In this document: piece by piece, positions 1-10,959 of the stretch
How positions within the stretch are numbered: the first letter of the stretch is position 1
How the letters are laid out: each line of letters starts with the position of its first letter
NCBI GenBank assembly: GCA_954871525.1
Contig: OX940865.1
Coordinates: forward strand, 27,636,420-27,700,419
Reading direction: 5' to 3'
Length of the DNA: 64,000 nucleotides
Origin: Parietaria judaica
Taxonomy: Eukaryota; Streptophyta; Magnoliopsida; Rosales; Urticaceae
The notes under the pieces: generated by a model
Told to the model about the DNA's origin: nothing
What the model saw: the letters and a program-made list of their open reading frames with translations, nothing else
The model's database searches: none
Program-made: the position numbers and the translations under genes

Positions 1-93
1 TCGGAAGGGTATCTTCCTGTCTGCATTCTGAACTTCCGGCATAAACGGGAGAAACGGCCTTGCCAGATGCAGTACTCTAAACCCTCCTCCCAT
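1..93 (-). CDS. SEC61A: SEC61 alpha, first coding exon (partial)
   Basis: The reverse strand from an ATG at 93-91 encodes 31 residues beginning MGGGFRVLHLARPFLPF and continuing MPEVQNADRKIPFR to the window edge. This is the conserved N-terminus of the plant SEC61 alpha subunit, the pore-forming protein of the ER translocon that moves nascent secretory and membrane proteins through or into the ER membrane. The MGGGFRVLHL start is diagnostic within the family. The rest of the roughly 475-residue, ten-helix protein lies to the left of the window. The ATG follows a purine-rich context (GGTCAAAATGG), and a likely 5'UTR splice acceptor lies just upstream at about 100-105. The identification is firm from the sequence; that the gene is intact beyond the edge is assumed. 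Confidence 0.88.
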   Translation of the reverse strand, partial: MGGGFRVLHLARPFLPFMPEVQNADRKIPFR

Positions 94-770
94 TTTGACC
101 TACCTGATCCAAAACAAACGCTTAATCTTCAGACAAGATACTAATGAAATTCATGTATAATATGGTATTGAATGTTAGAAACCATAAGATTTAAATTAAA
201 TCGATGCCGTTCGCTCTCGCTAACCTAATCAAAGCTCAAATTTTGCATGCAGTAAAGAGATCCGAGCCTAAACAATACGAATCCACTTCCGTTGATCCTT
301 CAATCAGCTCAACCCAAATCAACGGGAAAAAAATCAGATTCAGATCACAGCTACAAAAAAACCTAATTCCGACTTCGAAAACGGATCTACTCAACTCCAC
401 TACAGCCTAAACTGTATTAACATCAAAGAAGAAATCTGGAAACAAATTGAAATCTGCAACAAGTTTATATAATCGAACAAGATATAAGATATAATTCGAA
501 GAGAGAAGAAAATCCCCAAATAGAAATCCTGAAACCGAGAAGAAAAGAGGAAGATCCAAACAAATTGTCCATAACAGTCAAGCATTAGCATCTCAAAACC
601 CACGAATCGGAGCTTATCAGGTTATCGGATCTCACCGGAAATTAGAGAAGCAAATCGCAGTGACGCCGCTTAAGCTTGCGAGACCTTCGTCGCCGACTCT
701 GTGGGATTCAATGGCGATCGTTGGAGAGAGAGAGAGGCTGTGGGCTGAAATGTAAGATGAGTTGACTAAA
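94..770 (-). promoter_or_regulatory. SEC61A: SEC61A 5' leader with probable 5'UTR intron
   Basis: Read on the minus strand, about 636-760 is a moderately GC-rich, CT-repeat-containing leader. It ends in TTTCCG followed by a strong donor GTGAGA at 635. AG acceptors at 105/104 or 101/100 lie a few bases before the SEC61A ATG. This predicts a leader exon of roughly 120 nt and a 5'UTR intron of about 530 nt. The short ORFs in 200-600 overlap this intron and look spurious. The transcription start is not determinable; GA/CT repeats at 725-737 are typical of plant leaders. Confidence 0.5.
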
Positions 771-2092
771 CGACATGTTAGATGTTAGAAAAACGACAGC
801 TTTAAGACAAAGCGACATGCAACCGGAACCGAGACAATAAAACCAGGAATTTCATATTTTTAACTGGTTCTGCTTCTGGTTTTTCAAACCCGAACCGCGC
901 GATCGTTTTATATATTTATTTGTTTAGTTTTTGAGAATGTAGATTGTATGCACTCAATTATAGTCTGATTTTATCGGCTTTTCAAAATCAAATTTTTTAT
1001 AGGTCCCGGTTTCAAAGTCAATTATATGTTTTGAAGAAAATGGATTAATATGTAACTATTAATCGTACTTCAATCAATTTGCTTAAGAGCACATTTATTT
1101 TATTTCTTTCTCGATCAAGATCGATAATATAGAGAAAGCTTTTTTAATTTAATGTTAAAGCTTGTAACCCGAATCCTTTTTCAAGCCTCGAATCGGACAA
1201 AACAAATTGAATGCTATGATTAAAACCGGGGCGGGGCCACATCTTGGTAAGAAAGCATAGGCAAAGAGACGCTGCAAGAAAAACCCCGGTCTCATCCCCG
1301 TGTAGGCATTGTACGATCTCATGGAGCTTTGCCGCGAGGGGAAAGAGATATGTCAAAAAAGCGTTTAACTTTCAGTGGCGTGTTTCACTAAAATAGCCTG
1401 TCAACCAATAATTACCGGCTCAAAAACACACCGGTGTGAAAGATCGTCATTAAAGGATCTTACTATAAAATTTTATTTTTAAGTATTATAGAATCTCAAT
1501 AAAATTAATAAATTTGACTGAATAATATTTTTATTAGGTTTCAACTCGAATTTCGTAAATTTTATACGTAATAAATTAATAACCTCGAAAATACCATAAA
1601 TTCTCCAATAATTTTTTTAAAGTATTAGCAGAGAACTGGTTTCATGTATGTGCTAATAAAACACAGTATGAGCGAAAATATATGGGATATATACGGGCTA
1701 AGTACCGATAATCTAGTATTTAGGAGTCTTGATATAATTTTTGATGTTATGATAATTATGTCCCTCGGCTTTCATGTTCTCAATGTGAACACTAACGGAA
1801 ACTTACGTAGCTATATAAATCGGAGCAAGAGTACTTAAGCCGTATAAAAACCAATAGTTATGCCGCAAATATCCATTAATTATTATTATTATTATTTAAT
1901 ATTCCAATTGCTCATATAATTTCCTTGTCTTGATTCTTCAACCCACAAATTATTCTCTCAACAGCATAACATAACCACCACGGCTTTTGGATTAAGCTCT
2001 TACTATTAAATATTAACACCACGAAATATATACATGATAATACACTAATTATTCATAGACCAAACCCTAAAGCAACGGCCAACCAAGCTCCG
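771..2092. other. Intergenic region, SEC61A to RING-H2 gene
   Basis: AT-rich DNA with no supported gene. It separates the divergently transcribed SEC61A leader and the RING-H2 gene, so it should contain both promoters. A possible TATA-like stretch (ATATATAC) lies at about 2026-2033, some 60 bp before the RING-H2 ATG. Short ORFs at 1144-1356 and 1644-1838 resemble no family I know. Confidence 0.5.
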
Positions 2093-2557
2093 ATGGAGAG
2101 TCCGGGCCCTTCTCCGGTGAAGTCAGCCCTGCCGATGGTGTTCTACGCCCTTGTCGTCGTCGGAACCGCCGCGATCGTGCTCGCCCTCTACAACCTCATC
2201 GTCCTCCGGTGGTGTTCCAGCCACCGGAACCGGTCGGACGAGAGGCGAAACCCTTTAACAGAGGCCGCTGCCGTGGCCGGAACGAGCGGTGGCACGAGGA
2301 TCGGCTTGGCGGTGCCGGCCAGCTTTCGGTTCAAGAAGGAGATGGCGGCGGGAGAGGACGGCCAGCACTGCGAGTGCGCAGTTTGCCTCTCGGCTTTCGA
2401 GGAGGGCGAGGAGATCCGGCGGCTGCCACGGTGCCGGCACGCGTTCCACGCACCGTGCATCGACATGTGGCTCTTTTCGCACTCGGACTGCCCGCTCTGC
2501 CGCGCGCCCGTGAGGTCGAGGGAGGGCTTGCTAGTGAGCTCTGCGGAATCCGTGTGA
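2093..2557 (+). CDS. ATL-type RING-H2 finger E3 ubiquitin ligase
   Basis: Intronless 154-residue protein. An N-terminal hydrophobic segment at about residues 14-38 is followed by a basic stretch ([14 protein letters not shown]), which fits a single membrane anchor with the RING side cytosolic. The C-terminal RING-H2 finger has all eight zinc ligands, C95, C98, C114, H116, H119, C122, C133 and C136, in C-x2-C-x15-C-x-H-x2-H-x2-C-x10-C-x2-C order. The conserved Trp after the sixth ligand (MWL, W126) that contacts the E2 is present. In the ATL family this architecture belongs to membrane-bound E3 ligases that ubiquitinate specific substrates, often in stress or defence signalling. Single exon and short length are usual for ATLs. 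The GLD motif before the finger is not obvious. Coding DNA is much more GC-rich than its flanks. Substrate and exact ATL number cannot be assigned. Confidence 0.9.
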   Translation: MESPGPSPVKSALPMVFYALVVVGTAAIVLALYNLIVLRWCSSHRNRSDERRNPLTEAAAVAGTSGGTRIGLAVPASFRFKKEMAAGEDGQHCECAVCLSAFEEGEEIRRLPRCRHAFHAPCIDMWLFSHSDCPLCRAPVRSREGLLVSSAESV

Positions 2558-4267
2558 CTTGTGAAACGAAGTCCGTGAATTCATTCGTGTCTCGTCTCGT
2601 GCCGTTTTCGCACGCAGAAAGTTTGTTCGAAATATTAAGATGGTTCATTCACTTTGTTGTTTGGATTGGTCCGATTTATTAGCCTTTTTTTCCACCATTC
2701 AATCGGTCATACTTTCTTCATTGTCCTTTTTTTTATATTTCAAGGGTTAAATAGTTTCAATGCGGTCCCTCTATTTGTAGTTTTGTACAGAAATGTCTCT
2801 AATTAAGAAGAAGAAGAAGAAAAAAGATTATCCTAGTAATCTCTTTGTTAAATATTATATTATTAAAGAAATTCCCTTTAAAAATATGATTTTTTAAAAA
2901 AAAAAAAATTATTCATCCGTATAGAAGTCTGGGAAAATTCCATACTAACACTAAACATAATGATTATCGCCGTAATTGCTAGACCGAGTTATTCCAACGT
3001 GCCGCCGGTTAAACCGTCCTTCTCATAGAAGGATCGTAGGAGTCAATAACTCTTATATGTTTTAATAAAAGAGAACAACTTTTCAAATAAAATATATAGG
3101 TGCACGAAAATTCAAACTCGACTCGACGGGTTTAACACACACACATTAATACATTATATATATATATAATTAATTAATTAATATACCAACCACGGATTAG
3201 TTGAAGCAATATATTCCAACTTCCAATGAAATGAAAGCTCTAGGAGATAGAAGATGCACGAAGCTTTGATTACGACATAGAATTTGATTATCTTGACATG
3301 TAATTTTTAACCTTTAATGATTGCCTAATCAGCGGCTTTGTTAAATACGACAATATACGATTTTTATTTATTTTTATTAATGTACGAATTTCATCATTTA
3401 ATGTGTTGTAGTATATATAACATAAACGTAAACACCAAACAGATATGCCTGTATAAACACAGCACAAAACAATATGCACGATCACGAACACGAAATCACG
3501 CACATTTTCTTTTGATTGAAAGCTTCAGAGGTCAAAACGACATTAGAACCCGTTCATATATATATATATATATATATAACCCATACATATATATCACTCT
3601 GTATATAGAGAGAGATGAAAACGACTAATATGACAACTCTCTTTTGATTGAGAACTTCAGAGTAAAAAACGACACTAGAATCTAGCGTCGTTTTTGGATT
3701 ACAAAAACCTGCATTTTGGGTTAAAATAAATCAGAAAGCGGTATTTATTTTTGGTATCGGTTTTGAGAACCCAGATCAATTTTAGCAGAGCAAGTAAAAA
3801 CAGTAACTGCCAGTTGCTAGTTTTAAACGATAACTGCCGGTTCAAGAACCGCTAAGAACTTTTTTACTTGTTACTGTAATTTTTTGTTTTATGGAGCCTA
3901 TACCGGATTTGAGAATCCCGTTAAACAAGGAACTGGACTAAGTACGACCATTTCCTTTCCCAAGATTCATTCGGTACAAAGGTATAAAATTTTGCTTTGG
4001 TTGAGAAATTAAATAGGTAAAACGGCACTGAATTCATTAAAGAAAAATTAGCCAAGGAAAAAAGTCAACTGGTCCATAACCATTGACATATATACCCTCT
4101 ATCTGATATGTTTTCTTCTGTACAACTAGTACGTAATTATCACACGTGAAGTTAATAAAATTATTTATGTTCCGAATCTCGATTCGAATCCACACGTTCT
4201 CGAATTTATATCACAATAGTAAGAAAGTAAATGAAGAGTACAAATATCATCATAAAAAATATATATT
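2558..4267. other. Gene-free stretch between RING-H2 gene and VPS2.1
   Basis: AT-rich DNA with no supported coding exon. It contains a TA microsatellite at about 3558-3578 and a pair of related direct repeats at 3508-3552 and 3641-3684. Both copies contain CTTTTGATTGA, CTTCAGAG and AAACGACA. The second copy runs into a short palindrome at about 3664-3694. The 3'UTR of the RING gene lies at its left end and the 3'UTR of VPS2.1 at its right end. Confidence 0.5.
3664..3694. repeat. Short imperfect palindrome (hairpin)
   Basis: AAAAACGAC, one base, CTAG, three bases, CTAG, one base, GTCGTTTTT form a near-perfect inverted repeat with a tiny loop. It sits at the end of the second copy of the 3508/3641 direct repeat. 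It may be one terminus of an old mobile element; no partner end was found. Confidence 0.5.
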
Positions 4268-5695
4268 CTACATTCTTCTCAAGTTATCTAACCGAGCCTG
4301 CAAGTCGCTATCGATCCCGCCGCCATCTTCGTTTCCAACGGCCGCCTCTGCCTGAGGAGCTTTGGCCTTAGAGGCCGGCGCAGCAACCGCAGCTGATGGA
4401 GCACTCACAAGCTGCATATATAAAATGAAATAAGAAACCATATTTCGCGTTTGGATCCAACAATTTAGAGGAAAGTTAATAATACAAAATCACGATCATA
4501 TTCTCGAAGAAAACAACCAAATAGTCAAGATTCAATTATCCTTATTGTCTTATAAATTTGAGATCAGACCGCCTTGTGGTCTAACTTTCACGAAGGAAAG
4601 GATAGGGTAAAACCGACAAACTACCTCTTGGTTGACGTCGATGCCAATCTCGTCGAGCACCTGATTCACGAGCTCGTCGGTCTCCTCTTCCTCTTCATCT
4701 CCCTCCAAAGCATCATCGATGGCATCGGCCATGACTTCGGTCGTGAGTTCCATCTTCTCGTTCTGCCTCTCAAACTCTTGCATGATCTTCTGCAAAGAAG
4801 GCAAGTTCATCTGTCGGTTCATTTGGCCCATCGCCTTCGTCACCCCTTTCATCGCCTCTCCCATTGCCTGAGTCGATTTCAACGTCTGAAAGCATAAAGC
4901 AACAAACTTCCGATTAGAATTTGACCAAAGCGGTTATAATCTGGTCATATCAACAAGAACTTATTCTACCTGGATTCGAAGAGCGACTCCCTGGAGTTGC
5001 GATTTGAGCTTGTAAAACTTCTCAATCTGGTGTCGTGTTCTTACGAGGTCCTTTGCCATAACTTTCACCGCCCCCTGAAACGATACCGGAAAAGAAGAAA
5101 AAAATCAAATATTTCCGAGCTTGAAATAGTTTAAATTTGTAATGCCAAAATGAAACACAATGTTATTAGCGAAAGCCACGCACCATCTGGCCCTGTTTGG
5201 CGCTTTTCTTGATCTCGGCAATGAGCTTCTTCTCTTGCGTTTGCAGACTTTGTCTCTCCCGTTCGATTTCTCTGATCGACTTGTCCAGCATCCTCTTATT
5301 TTCCCGCAGAAGCTCTGAGATTACGATCGAAACTCAGTCCCAACTCAACCATTACTTATTCAACAACAAACTATCAGATAAGGCAAAAGTACTAAACTTT
5401 GGATCCCTAAGACCTTCAACAACTAGAAACTATCCTGCAATCACTAATTTCTATCTTCTGATCCGAATGTATTAAATCAACCATGATCAATGAATTCAAC
5501 GAACAACATAGAAATTCAGAATCAAAAACCAACTAAATCACAAATTATCACTACCAATTGAACTAATCCCCGTAATCAGGAATAGCAACAACCTAAAACC
5601 CCAACCAAAATCAACGAACGAATCGGAACCCTAAATCCTCGAGTTTCAGGCGACGTACCTGCGGGGGTCTTTCGCTTGCCGAAGAGGAAGCTCAT
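4268..5695 (-). CDS. VPS2.1: ESCRT-III subunit VPS2.1 (CHMP2A homologue)
   Basis: Five coding exons, all GT-AG and in phase: 5695-5659, 5314-5184, 5074-4970, 4885-4625 and 4411-4268. The spliced product is 225 residues, the same as I recall for Arabidopsis VPS2.1. It begins MSFLFGKRKTPAELLRENKR, has the charged helical Snf7 core (residues about 15-175), an acidic run (GDEEEEETDELVNQ), an Ala/Pro linker and a C-terminal MIM1 helix (LQARLDNLRRM). By family, it assembles late in the ESCRT-III filament on endosomes. Its MIM1 recruits the AAA ATPase SKD1/VPS4 for multivesicular-body formation. Transcription is towards SEC61A. A CTT repeat lies in the promoter or leader at about 5805-5821. All exons agree with the family; nothing is missing. 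Confidence 0.95.
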
Positions 5696-6323
5696 GGCGG
5701 CGGATCGGAGAGCCGAGAATCGAATCTGAAAGGTTTCCGGCGATCGATCGCTTGATGTTGGCGATCGGATTGAATCGGAGTGTCTGGATTTTATTGTATG
5801 GCTTCTTCTTCTTCTTCTTCAAAGCTGTGTAGCGCTTACGCGTTGTGTGGGTTGCGACTTGCGAGGAATCAACGAATCAACTACTCTGCCACGTGGACAT
5901 CAGCTTGGTGGGACCCACTCTCCGTTGCTTAGCGAGCTTAATCTCCTTAATTTTTTCTGTCAAAAAAAAATCTCCTTAATTTTCTTTTCGTAAGAATAAG
6001 AATATTAGCGGCAAATATACTAAAAGTCTACGTATAATTGATATTCAAGTTTTTCTTATTAGCGGGAAATATGTTATAAGTCTACTAAAATTGATATTGA
6101 CGGTGAATGTAGTTAAGTTTATGCAAAATTAATAATCATATATTCAAGTTTTATTTATAAGAGTGCAGGTATTTAGACTTGAGTAAAAGTTTATTGCTTG
6201 AGTTTTTTCGTCTTCTCGTGTCATTCTTGTAAGTTTATAGTGACGAGCAAGTAACATGTGATAAATGAGAGTTTATTAATTAAATGTGTGTAAATACTAT
6301 ATAACATGTGGTAAATAAGAATT
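5696..6323. other. VPS2.1 promoter side, with small local repeat
   Basis: The first part is the GC-moderate leader and promoter of VPS2.1. At about 6003-6057 and 6058-6115 there is an imperfect tandem pair built on TATTAGCGG(C/G)AAATAT and AAGTCTAC. No coding signal. Confidence 0.4.
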
Positions 6324-7399
6324 CACCAATGATTCTTCCACGGCTTTTGAATGTCTCTTCTCTTTTACAAATTTGTCCTCTAACCAATTAGGAAGATGAG
6401 CGAGAATAATTGTTGATGTACAAATTCGTCGTTATTTTAATACAATATATAGTATAAAGTTGTAAATTAACTAATGTCATGACTGAATAAAAAAAAAGCT
6501 TTTTAGGACAAAACAAGTATTCATAAAAGCCCACTGGCAAAGCCCATCAGGACATACGGGCCAAGAAAGGCCCTCTCTATTGTTCTTTTTCACATTTTGA
6601 TTTAGTGTGATCTCTTATACACATTAGGTGTCCTTTAGCCTTTGTCGTTTCTAGACACATTTTTTTTACAGAGTCGTTTATGCATTTAGTTTTATGTCTT
6701 ATACACACTTAGTGTCGTTTACTTCTTATTCACCGGCGCTCAGAATTTCTCGATATCTGATTCAAAAGGTTCTCATTATATATTTGCATATTGAACAAGG
6801 TCGCGATTCTAAGCTCATATCTGTCTGTGTTCGTGGCGGACGATTGTGTTTGGCGTGACGCAACCATTGCTCCGACCCCTAAATACAGTGAGTCGTTAGA
6901 TTTGTGTGTTCACGGTTGAGTTCACGATGTGTATACCCTGACCGGCTTCTTCCCTTGTTCTTTTGTAGTTAAGGTTTCTGAACTCGTCATAAAATTGTTA
7001 CCTCTATGATAGTTTTTTACGGTCCAAGGATAAAGTTGAAACTTTTTTAAATTTCAAACTTTACGATACTTTTTTATGTTGCTAGTGAATAAAATACTTG
7101 GCTTTCGTCCAAAAATAGTATATCTCTCCTTTTGAGGTAAATTGTTGGTGAATCTGAAGATCTTTGTCAGTATTTGAGTTTTGATATTGCATGGTTATGG
7201 TATTGAAGACGTTAGTTTTCTGAAGAACTTTATTAGTATTTAAATTTTAATATTGCACGGTTATGTTATTGAAAAAGTTAGTTTATTGTGTTAATGGTTT
7301 TGGTGGGATCTGTTTTGGGAGCACTCCCTTGTCTGAATATTCTTGGTTTTTTTAGTTTGCTTGGGACCAATAATCCTGAGGTCTTCTTGGTGTGTGTGT

Positions 7400-7925
7400 T
7401 TGATGATTTTTCCTCGTTTAACTGTTGATTTGGTCTTGTTAAGGGACCGCTTCCGAAAATCTTCGCCAATCCCAACCAAAAGAGGCCGATCGACGTCACT
7501 GGTGACAACTTGGATTCTTTGGACGACTCTGACGACGAGTTGCTGAGTGATGATTCCAACCCCGTTTGTAGTGAAAAAAGCCACACTACTCTCATGCACA
7601 ACAAATGGTTTGTAGAGTTCTTTGATGGCATTGGCAAATTGAAGATCGAATAGCTGAACAATACCGAGAAGAAGTGGCACTGCCCGGCGTGCCAAGCAGA
7701 TCGTGGTCCCATTACGTGGCCTTCAGCCACTTATTACTCATGCCAAAGTCATAGGTGGAAAAAAAAGGTGAAGCTCTACCAGAGATTCGCATGTCTCTTT
7801 GAAGCAAAGTTAGCGAGTAGAAGGCCTTTGGTAGTGCCTCCGGGTGTAGCATATGGAAAATGGAAAGGATTAGGGGATGGCAACAAGGATCCTTAAATAG
7901 TAAGGTCCGATGGTCATCAATATTT
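7400..7925 (+). pseudogene. Decayed SGS3-like zf-XS segment, copy 1
   Basis: Reading across lesions, this encodes an acidic stretch (DNLDSLDDSDDELLSDDS), then KWFVEFFDGIGKLKIE, then HCPACQADRGPITW, then a KVKLYQRF-type stretch and GVAYGKWKGLGDG. This order matches SGS3 (suppressor of gene silencing 3): acidic linker, WF-FF block, zinc-finger-XS with a CxxC motif, then the start of the XS domain (IV..MVI near 7900-7915). SGS3 protects RNA for RDR6-dependent siRNA synthesis. Lesions visible: an in-frame TAG at 7651-7653 where the family has Gln, loss of bases after the CPACQ block with a frameshift, and a stop before the XS remnant. The XS and coiled-coil domains do not follow. Non-functional as protein. 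Confidence 0.7.
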
Positions 7926-9007
7926 TGTAATTGAACCATGTTATCTTTAATTGTCTCGTGCAACTTCTCGGAAACCTTCACCAAAGATTCTTCCACAGCT
8001 TTTGAATATCTCTTTTCTTTTACAAGTTTGTCCTTGAACCAATTAAGCAGATGAGTGAGGATAACTGTTAATGTACAAATTCGTCGTTATTCTAATACAA
8101 CATATAGTATAAAGTTGTGAATGAATTAATGTCATGACTGAATAATAAAAGGCTTTAAAGGTTAAACAAGTATTCATAAAGGCCCACTGGCAAAGCCCAT
8201 CAGAACATACGGGCCAGGCAAGGCCCTCTCTATTGTCCTTTTTCACATTTTAATTTAGTGTGATCTCTTATACACATTAGGTGTCCTTTAGTGTCGATTA
8301 CTTCTGCTTATTTTTGCTCGATCTTCTTCCTCTTTTACTTATTCATCGGCGCTCAGAATTCCTCAATAACTGATTTAGAAGGTTCTGACTATCTATGTTG
8401 CATACTCAACACGGTCACGATTCTAAGCTCATATCTGCTGGCGTTCGTGGCGGATGATTGTGTTTCGCATGGCCCTAGCGTTGCTCTGACCCTTGAATAC
8501 AATGAGTCGTTAGATTTGTGCGTTCACGGTGTGTATACCCTGACCGGCTTCTTCTTTTGTTCTTTTTGTGGTTAGGGTTTGTGAACTCGTCGTAAAATTA
8601 TTACATTTATGATATTTTTTACGGTCCAAGGATATAGCATGCAGATTTGGTAAAAAAATTGAAACTTTTTTAAAAGTTTCAAACTTTACGATACTTTTTG
8701 TTCTTGCTAGTGAATAAAATACTTGGTTTTGGTCCAAAAATAGTATCTCTCTCCTTTTGAGGTAAATTGTTTGTGAATCTGAAGATCTTTGTTAGTATTT
8801 GAGTTTTGATATTGCATGGTTCTGGTTTTGAAGACGTTATTTTTCTGAAGAACTTTATCAGTATTTAAACTTTAGTATTGCACGGTTACGTTATTGAAGA
8901 CGTTAGTTTATTGCGTTAATAGTTTTGGTACCACTCCCTTGTCTAAATGTTCTTGGTTTTTTTAGTTTGCTTGGGACCAATAATCCTAAGGTCTTCTTGT
9001 GCGTTTG

Positions 9008-9537
9008 ATGATTTTTCCACGTTTAACTATCGATTTGGTCTTGTTAAGGGACGGCTTTCGGAAAGCTTCGCCAATCCCAACCAAAAGAGGCCGATCCACG
9101 TCACTTGTGACAACTTGGATGCTCTGGACGACTCTGTCGACGAGTTTCTTAGTGATGATTCCGACTCCGTCTATAGTGAAAAAAAACCACACTACTCTTA
9201 AGCACAGTAAATGGTTTATAGAGTTCTTTAAGGACATTGGCAAATTGAATCGCAGAGCTGAACAATACTGAGAATAAATGGCACTGCCTGGCGTGCCAAG
9301 GCGATCGTGGTGCCATTAGATGGTTCTGTGGCCTTCAACCACTTATGAGTCATGCCAAAGTCATAGTCGGAAAAAAGGTGAAGCTCCATCGGAGATTTTC
9401 ATGTCTCTTTGAAGTAGAGTTAGCGGGTAGAAGGCCTTTGGTGGTGTCTCCGGGTGTAGCATATGACAAATGGAACGTATTAGGGGATGGCAACAACGAT
9501 TCTTAAATAGTAAGGTCCCATGGTCATCAATATTTCG
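9008..9537 (+). pseudogene. Decayed SGS3-like zf-XS segment, copy 2
   Basis: Second copy in the tandem unit. It preserves the acidic linker (DNLDALDDSVDEFLSDDSDS) and, after a break, KWFIEFFKDIGKLN. Then come the better-kept zinc-finger block CPACQ/GDRGAIRWF and GLQPLMSHAKVIVGKKVKLH, then LVVSPGVAYDKWNVLGDG. GLQPLM-HAK is characteristic of the SGS3 zf-XS domain. A stop occurs in the EKKPHYS frame at about 9199, another lies near 9270 (AATACTGAG), and a stop precedes the XS remnant. Because each copy is intact where the other is broken, the ancestral unit probably carried one open zf-XS exon. Protein function is not expected. Confidence 0.72.
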
Positions 9538-10219
9538 TAATCAAACCATGTTATCCTTAATTGTCTCGTGCAACTTCTCGTAACCTTCACCAAAGATTTT
9601 TCCACGGCTTTTGAATGTATCTTCTCTTTTACAAATTTGTCCTTGAACCTAGGCAGATGAGCGAGGATGACTGTTGATATTACAAATTCGTCGTTATATT
9701 AATACGACATATTGTATAAAGTTGTGAATTAATAAATTTCGTGACTGAATAATAAAAGGCTTTAAAGGATAAAACAAGTATTCATAAAGGCCCAGCGGCA
9801 AAGCCTATCAAGAAATACGGGCAAGGCAAGGCCCAATGAAAAGGAAGTTATCCGGCCCAAGGCCCAAAAGTTATGTGTCGCCAACCAAGGAGAAGAATGG
9901 CAGAACCGTCATACTTCTAGCCGGCCTCCTCAATTCAAATTGAGCTGAAGAGCAGGAGCACAGAGTCAAGTCTCCAACGGATATATTTGGCCAAGAATCC
10001 ATATTATATTGCTTATATTGCTTTAATATATATACATATATATGTATAGAGTGATTGAGAGCTTGTAACGCGAAAGATCGAATTCCATAATATCTTATCC
10101 AACAAATATCATACACTCATAAGTCACACTTACTGTTTGAGATGAGAAACCACGTCAATAATAACCAAGCGCTTAGCTGGCATAAGGACAAATTTATAAA
10201 ATATAAGAGAAATTCAAAA

Positions 10220-10262
10220 TTCGTGGAAGAAGGTATCCGAGAAGTTTCACGAGACAATTAAG
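10220..10262 (-). repeat. Inverted fragment of the 6.3-9.8 kb tandem unit
   Basis: The bases around GAAGTTTCACGAGACAATTA at 10235-10254 are nearly the reverse complement of the unit borders at about 7940-7985 and 9555-9600 (CTAATTGTCTCGTGCAACTT region). About 36 of 38 positions agree by eye. This makes a short inverted copy 0.6 kb beyond the tandem array. Confidence 0.55.
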
Positions 10263-10386
10263 GATCTAGTCTAATATACTTTAATAACATTGTAGCTTGA
10301 ATGTTCATTGCTCATGTTTTCTTCTTCTTCAACTTGAAGAAAAAAAAAACTCTTGCAAGAATAGTTCTTAATGATCTAATCTATGA

Positions 10387-10575
10387 ATCAAGGGAAGCAA
10401 GCTTCAAGATTGCAACATTGAAGTCTCGCAGTTCATAGAGTCCTACAACCGAGAGATCGAGGCTTTGGCAGTGCGCGCGGGATCCTTAACGGATGAATGC
10501 TATGAAGACACGCGTGCCATTGAGACGCGCGGCAGCATGAGCTGGTCTTTGATTACATGTAATTTGAACACATAA
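10387..10575 (+). other. Unidentified open segment, possible gene fragment
   Basis: A 62-codon frame without an upstream ATG, bounded by stops. It reads KLQDCNIEVSQFIESYNREI and EALAVRAGSLTDECYED, then TRAIETRGSMSWSL. It is locally GC-richer than its flanks and has a helical, charged composition unlike the random ORFs around it. I do not recognise the family. It could be a residual exon captured by the neighbouring repeats, or chance. No convincing splice partners were seen. Confidence 0.25.
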
Positions 10576-10959
10576 TCCGAATAAAACCCTAGGGCTTTAA
10601 GTTGGTATATTTTGATCTATATCCAAATATTCATACGATATATAAATCAGACGATAATCCGAATAAAACCGTAGCAAAAAGCTGCTAGATTTTGACCCCA
10701 GTCCAAATATTCATTAAATAACCCAAAATACACGGGAAATTATGTTTGTTCAAAGTATTTTTTTCATTAATTATGAAGAAGAAAATAAAGTCGGATATCT
10801 TGGTTAGATAGCCGAATATTCCGCAACCTTTTGACAGCAAGAAAAAAAGTAAATAACCCAAAACCCAAAATACAGGGGAATTGGTGTTTGTTAGGTATAA
10901 TTTGTACTATAGCTATAACAACTATATTTTAGATGGAAGAAAATAAAGAAAGAAAATAC

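Larger units (their letters stand above)
6324..9835. repeat. Tandem duplication, units of about 1.65 and 1.61 kb plus a partial third
   Basis: Three sequence blocks start with CACCAA-GATT-TTCCAC at about 6326, 7978 and 9588. Each continues through the same landmarks: GGCTTTTGAATGT, TACAAATTTGTCC, CATGACTGAATAA and the block with AAAGCCCA and TACGGGC. Blocks 1 and 2 continue through a long shared stretch (GTGTGATCTCTTATACACAT, the SGS3-like segment). Block 3 stops diverging-free at about 9835. So there are two full units, 6324-7977 and 7978-9587, and one truncated third. Differences are mostly substitutions with a few indels, so the duplication is not recent. No terminal repeats or target duplication were recognised. 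Confidence 0.8.

Noticed and set aside
1144..1356. 70-codon minus-strand ORF
   Set aside because: No family resemblance and no promoter or splice context.
7712..7996. 94-codon minus-strand ORF starting MEESLVKVSEKLHETIKD
   Set aside because: It is antisense to the SGS3-like zf-XS remnant and repeats with the tandem unit; protein-like look is coincidental.
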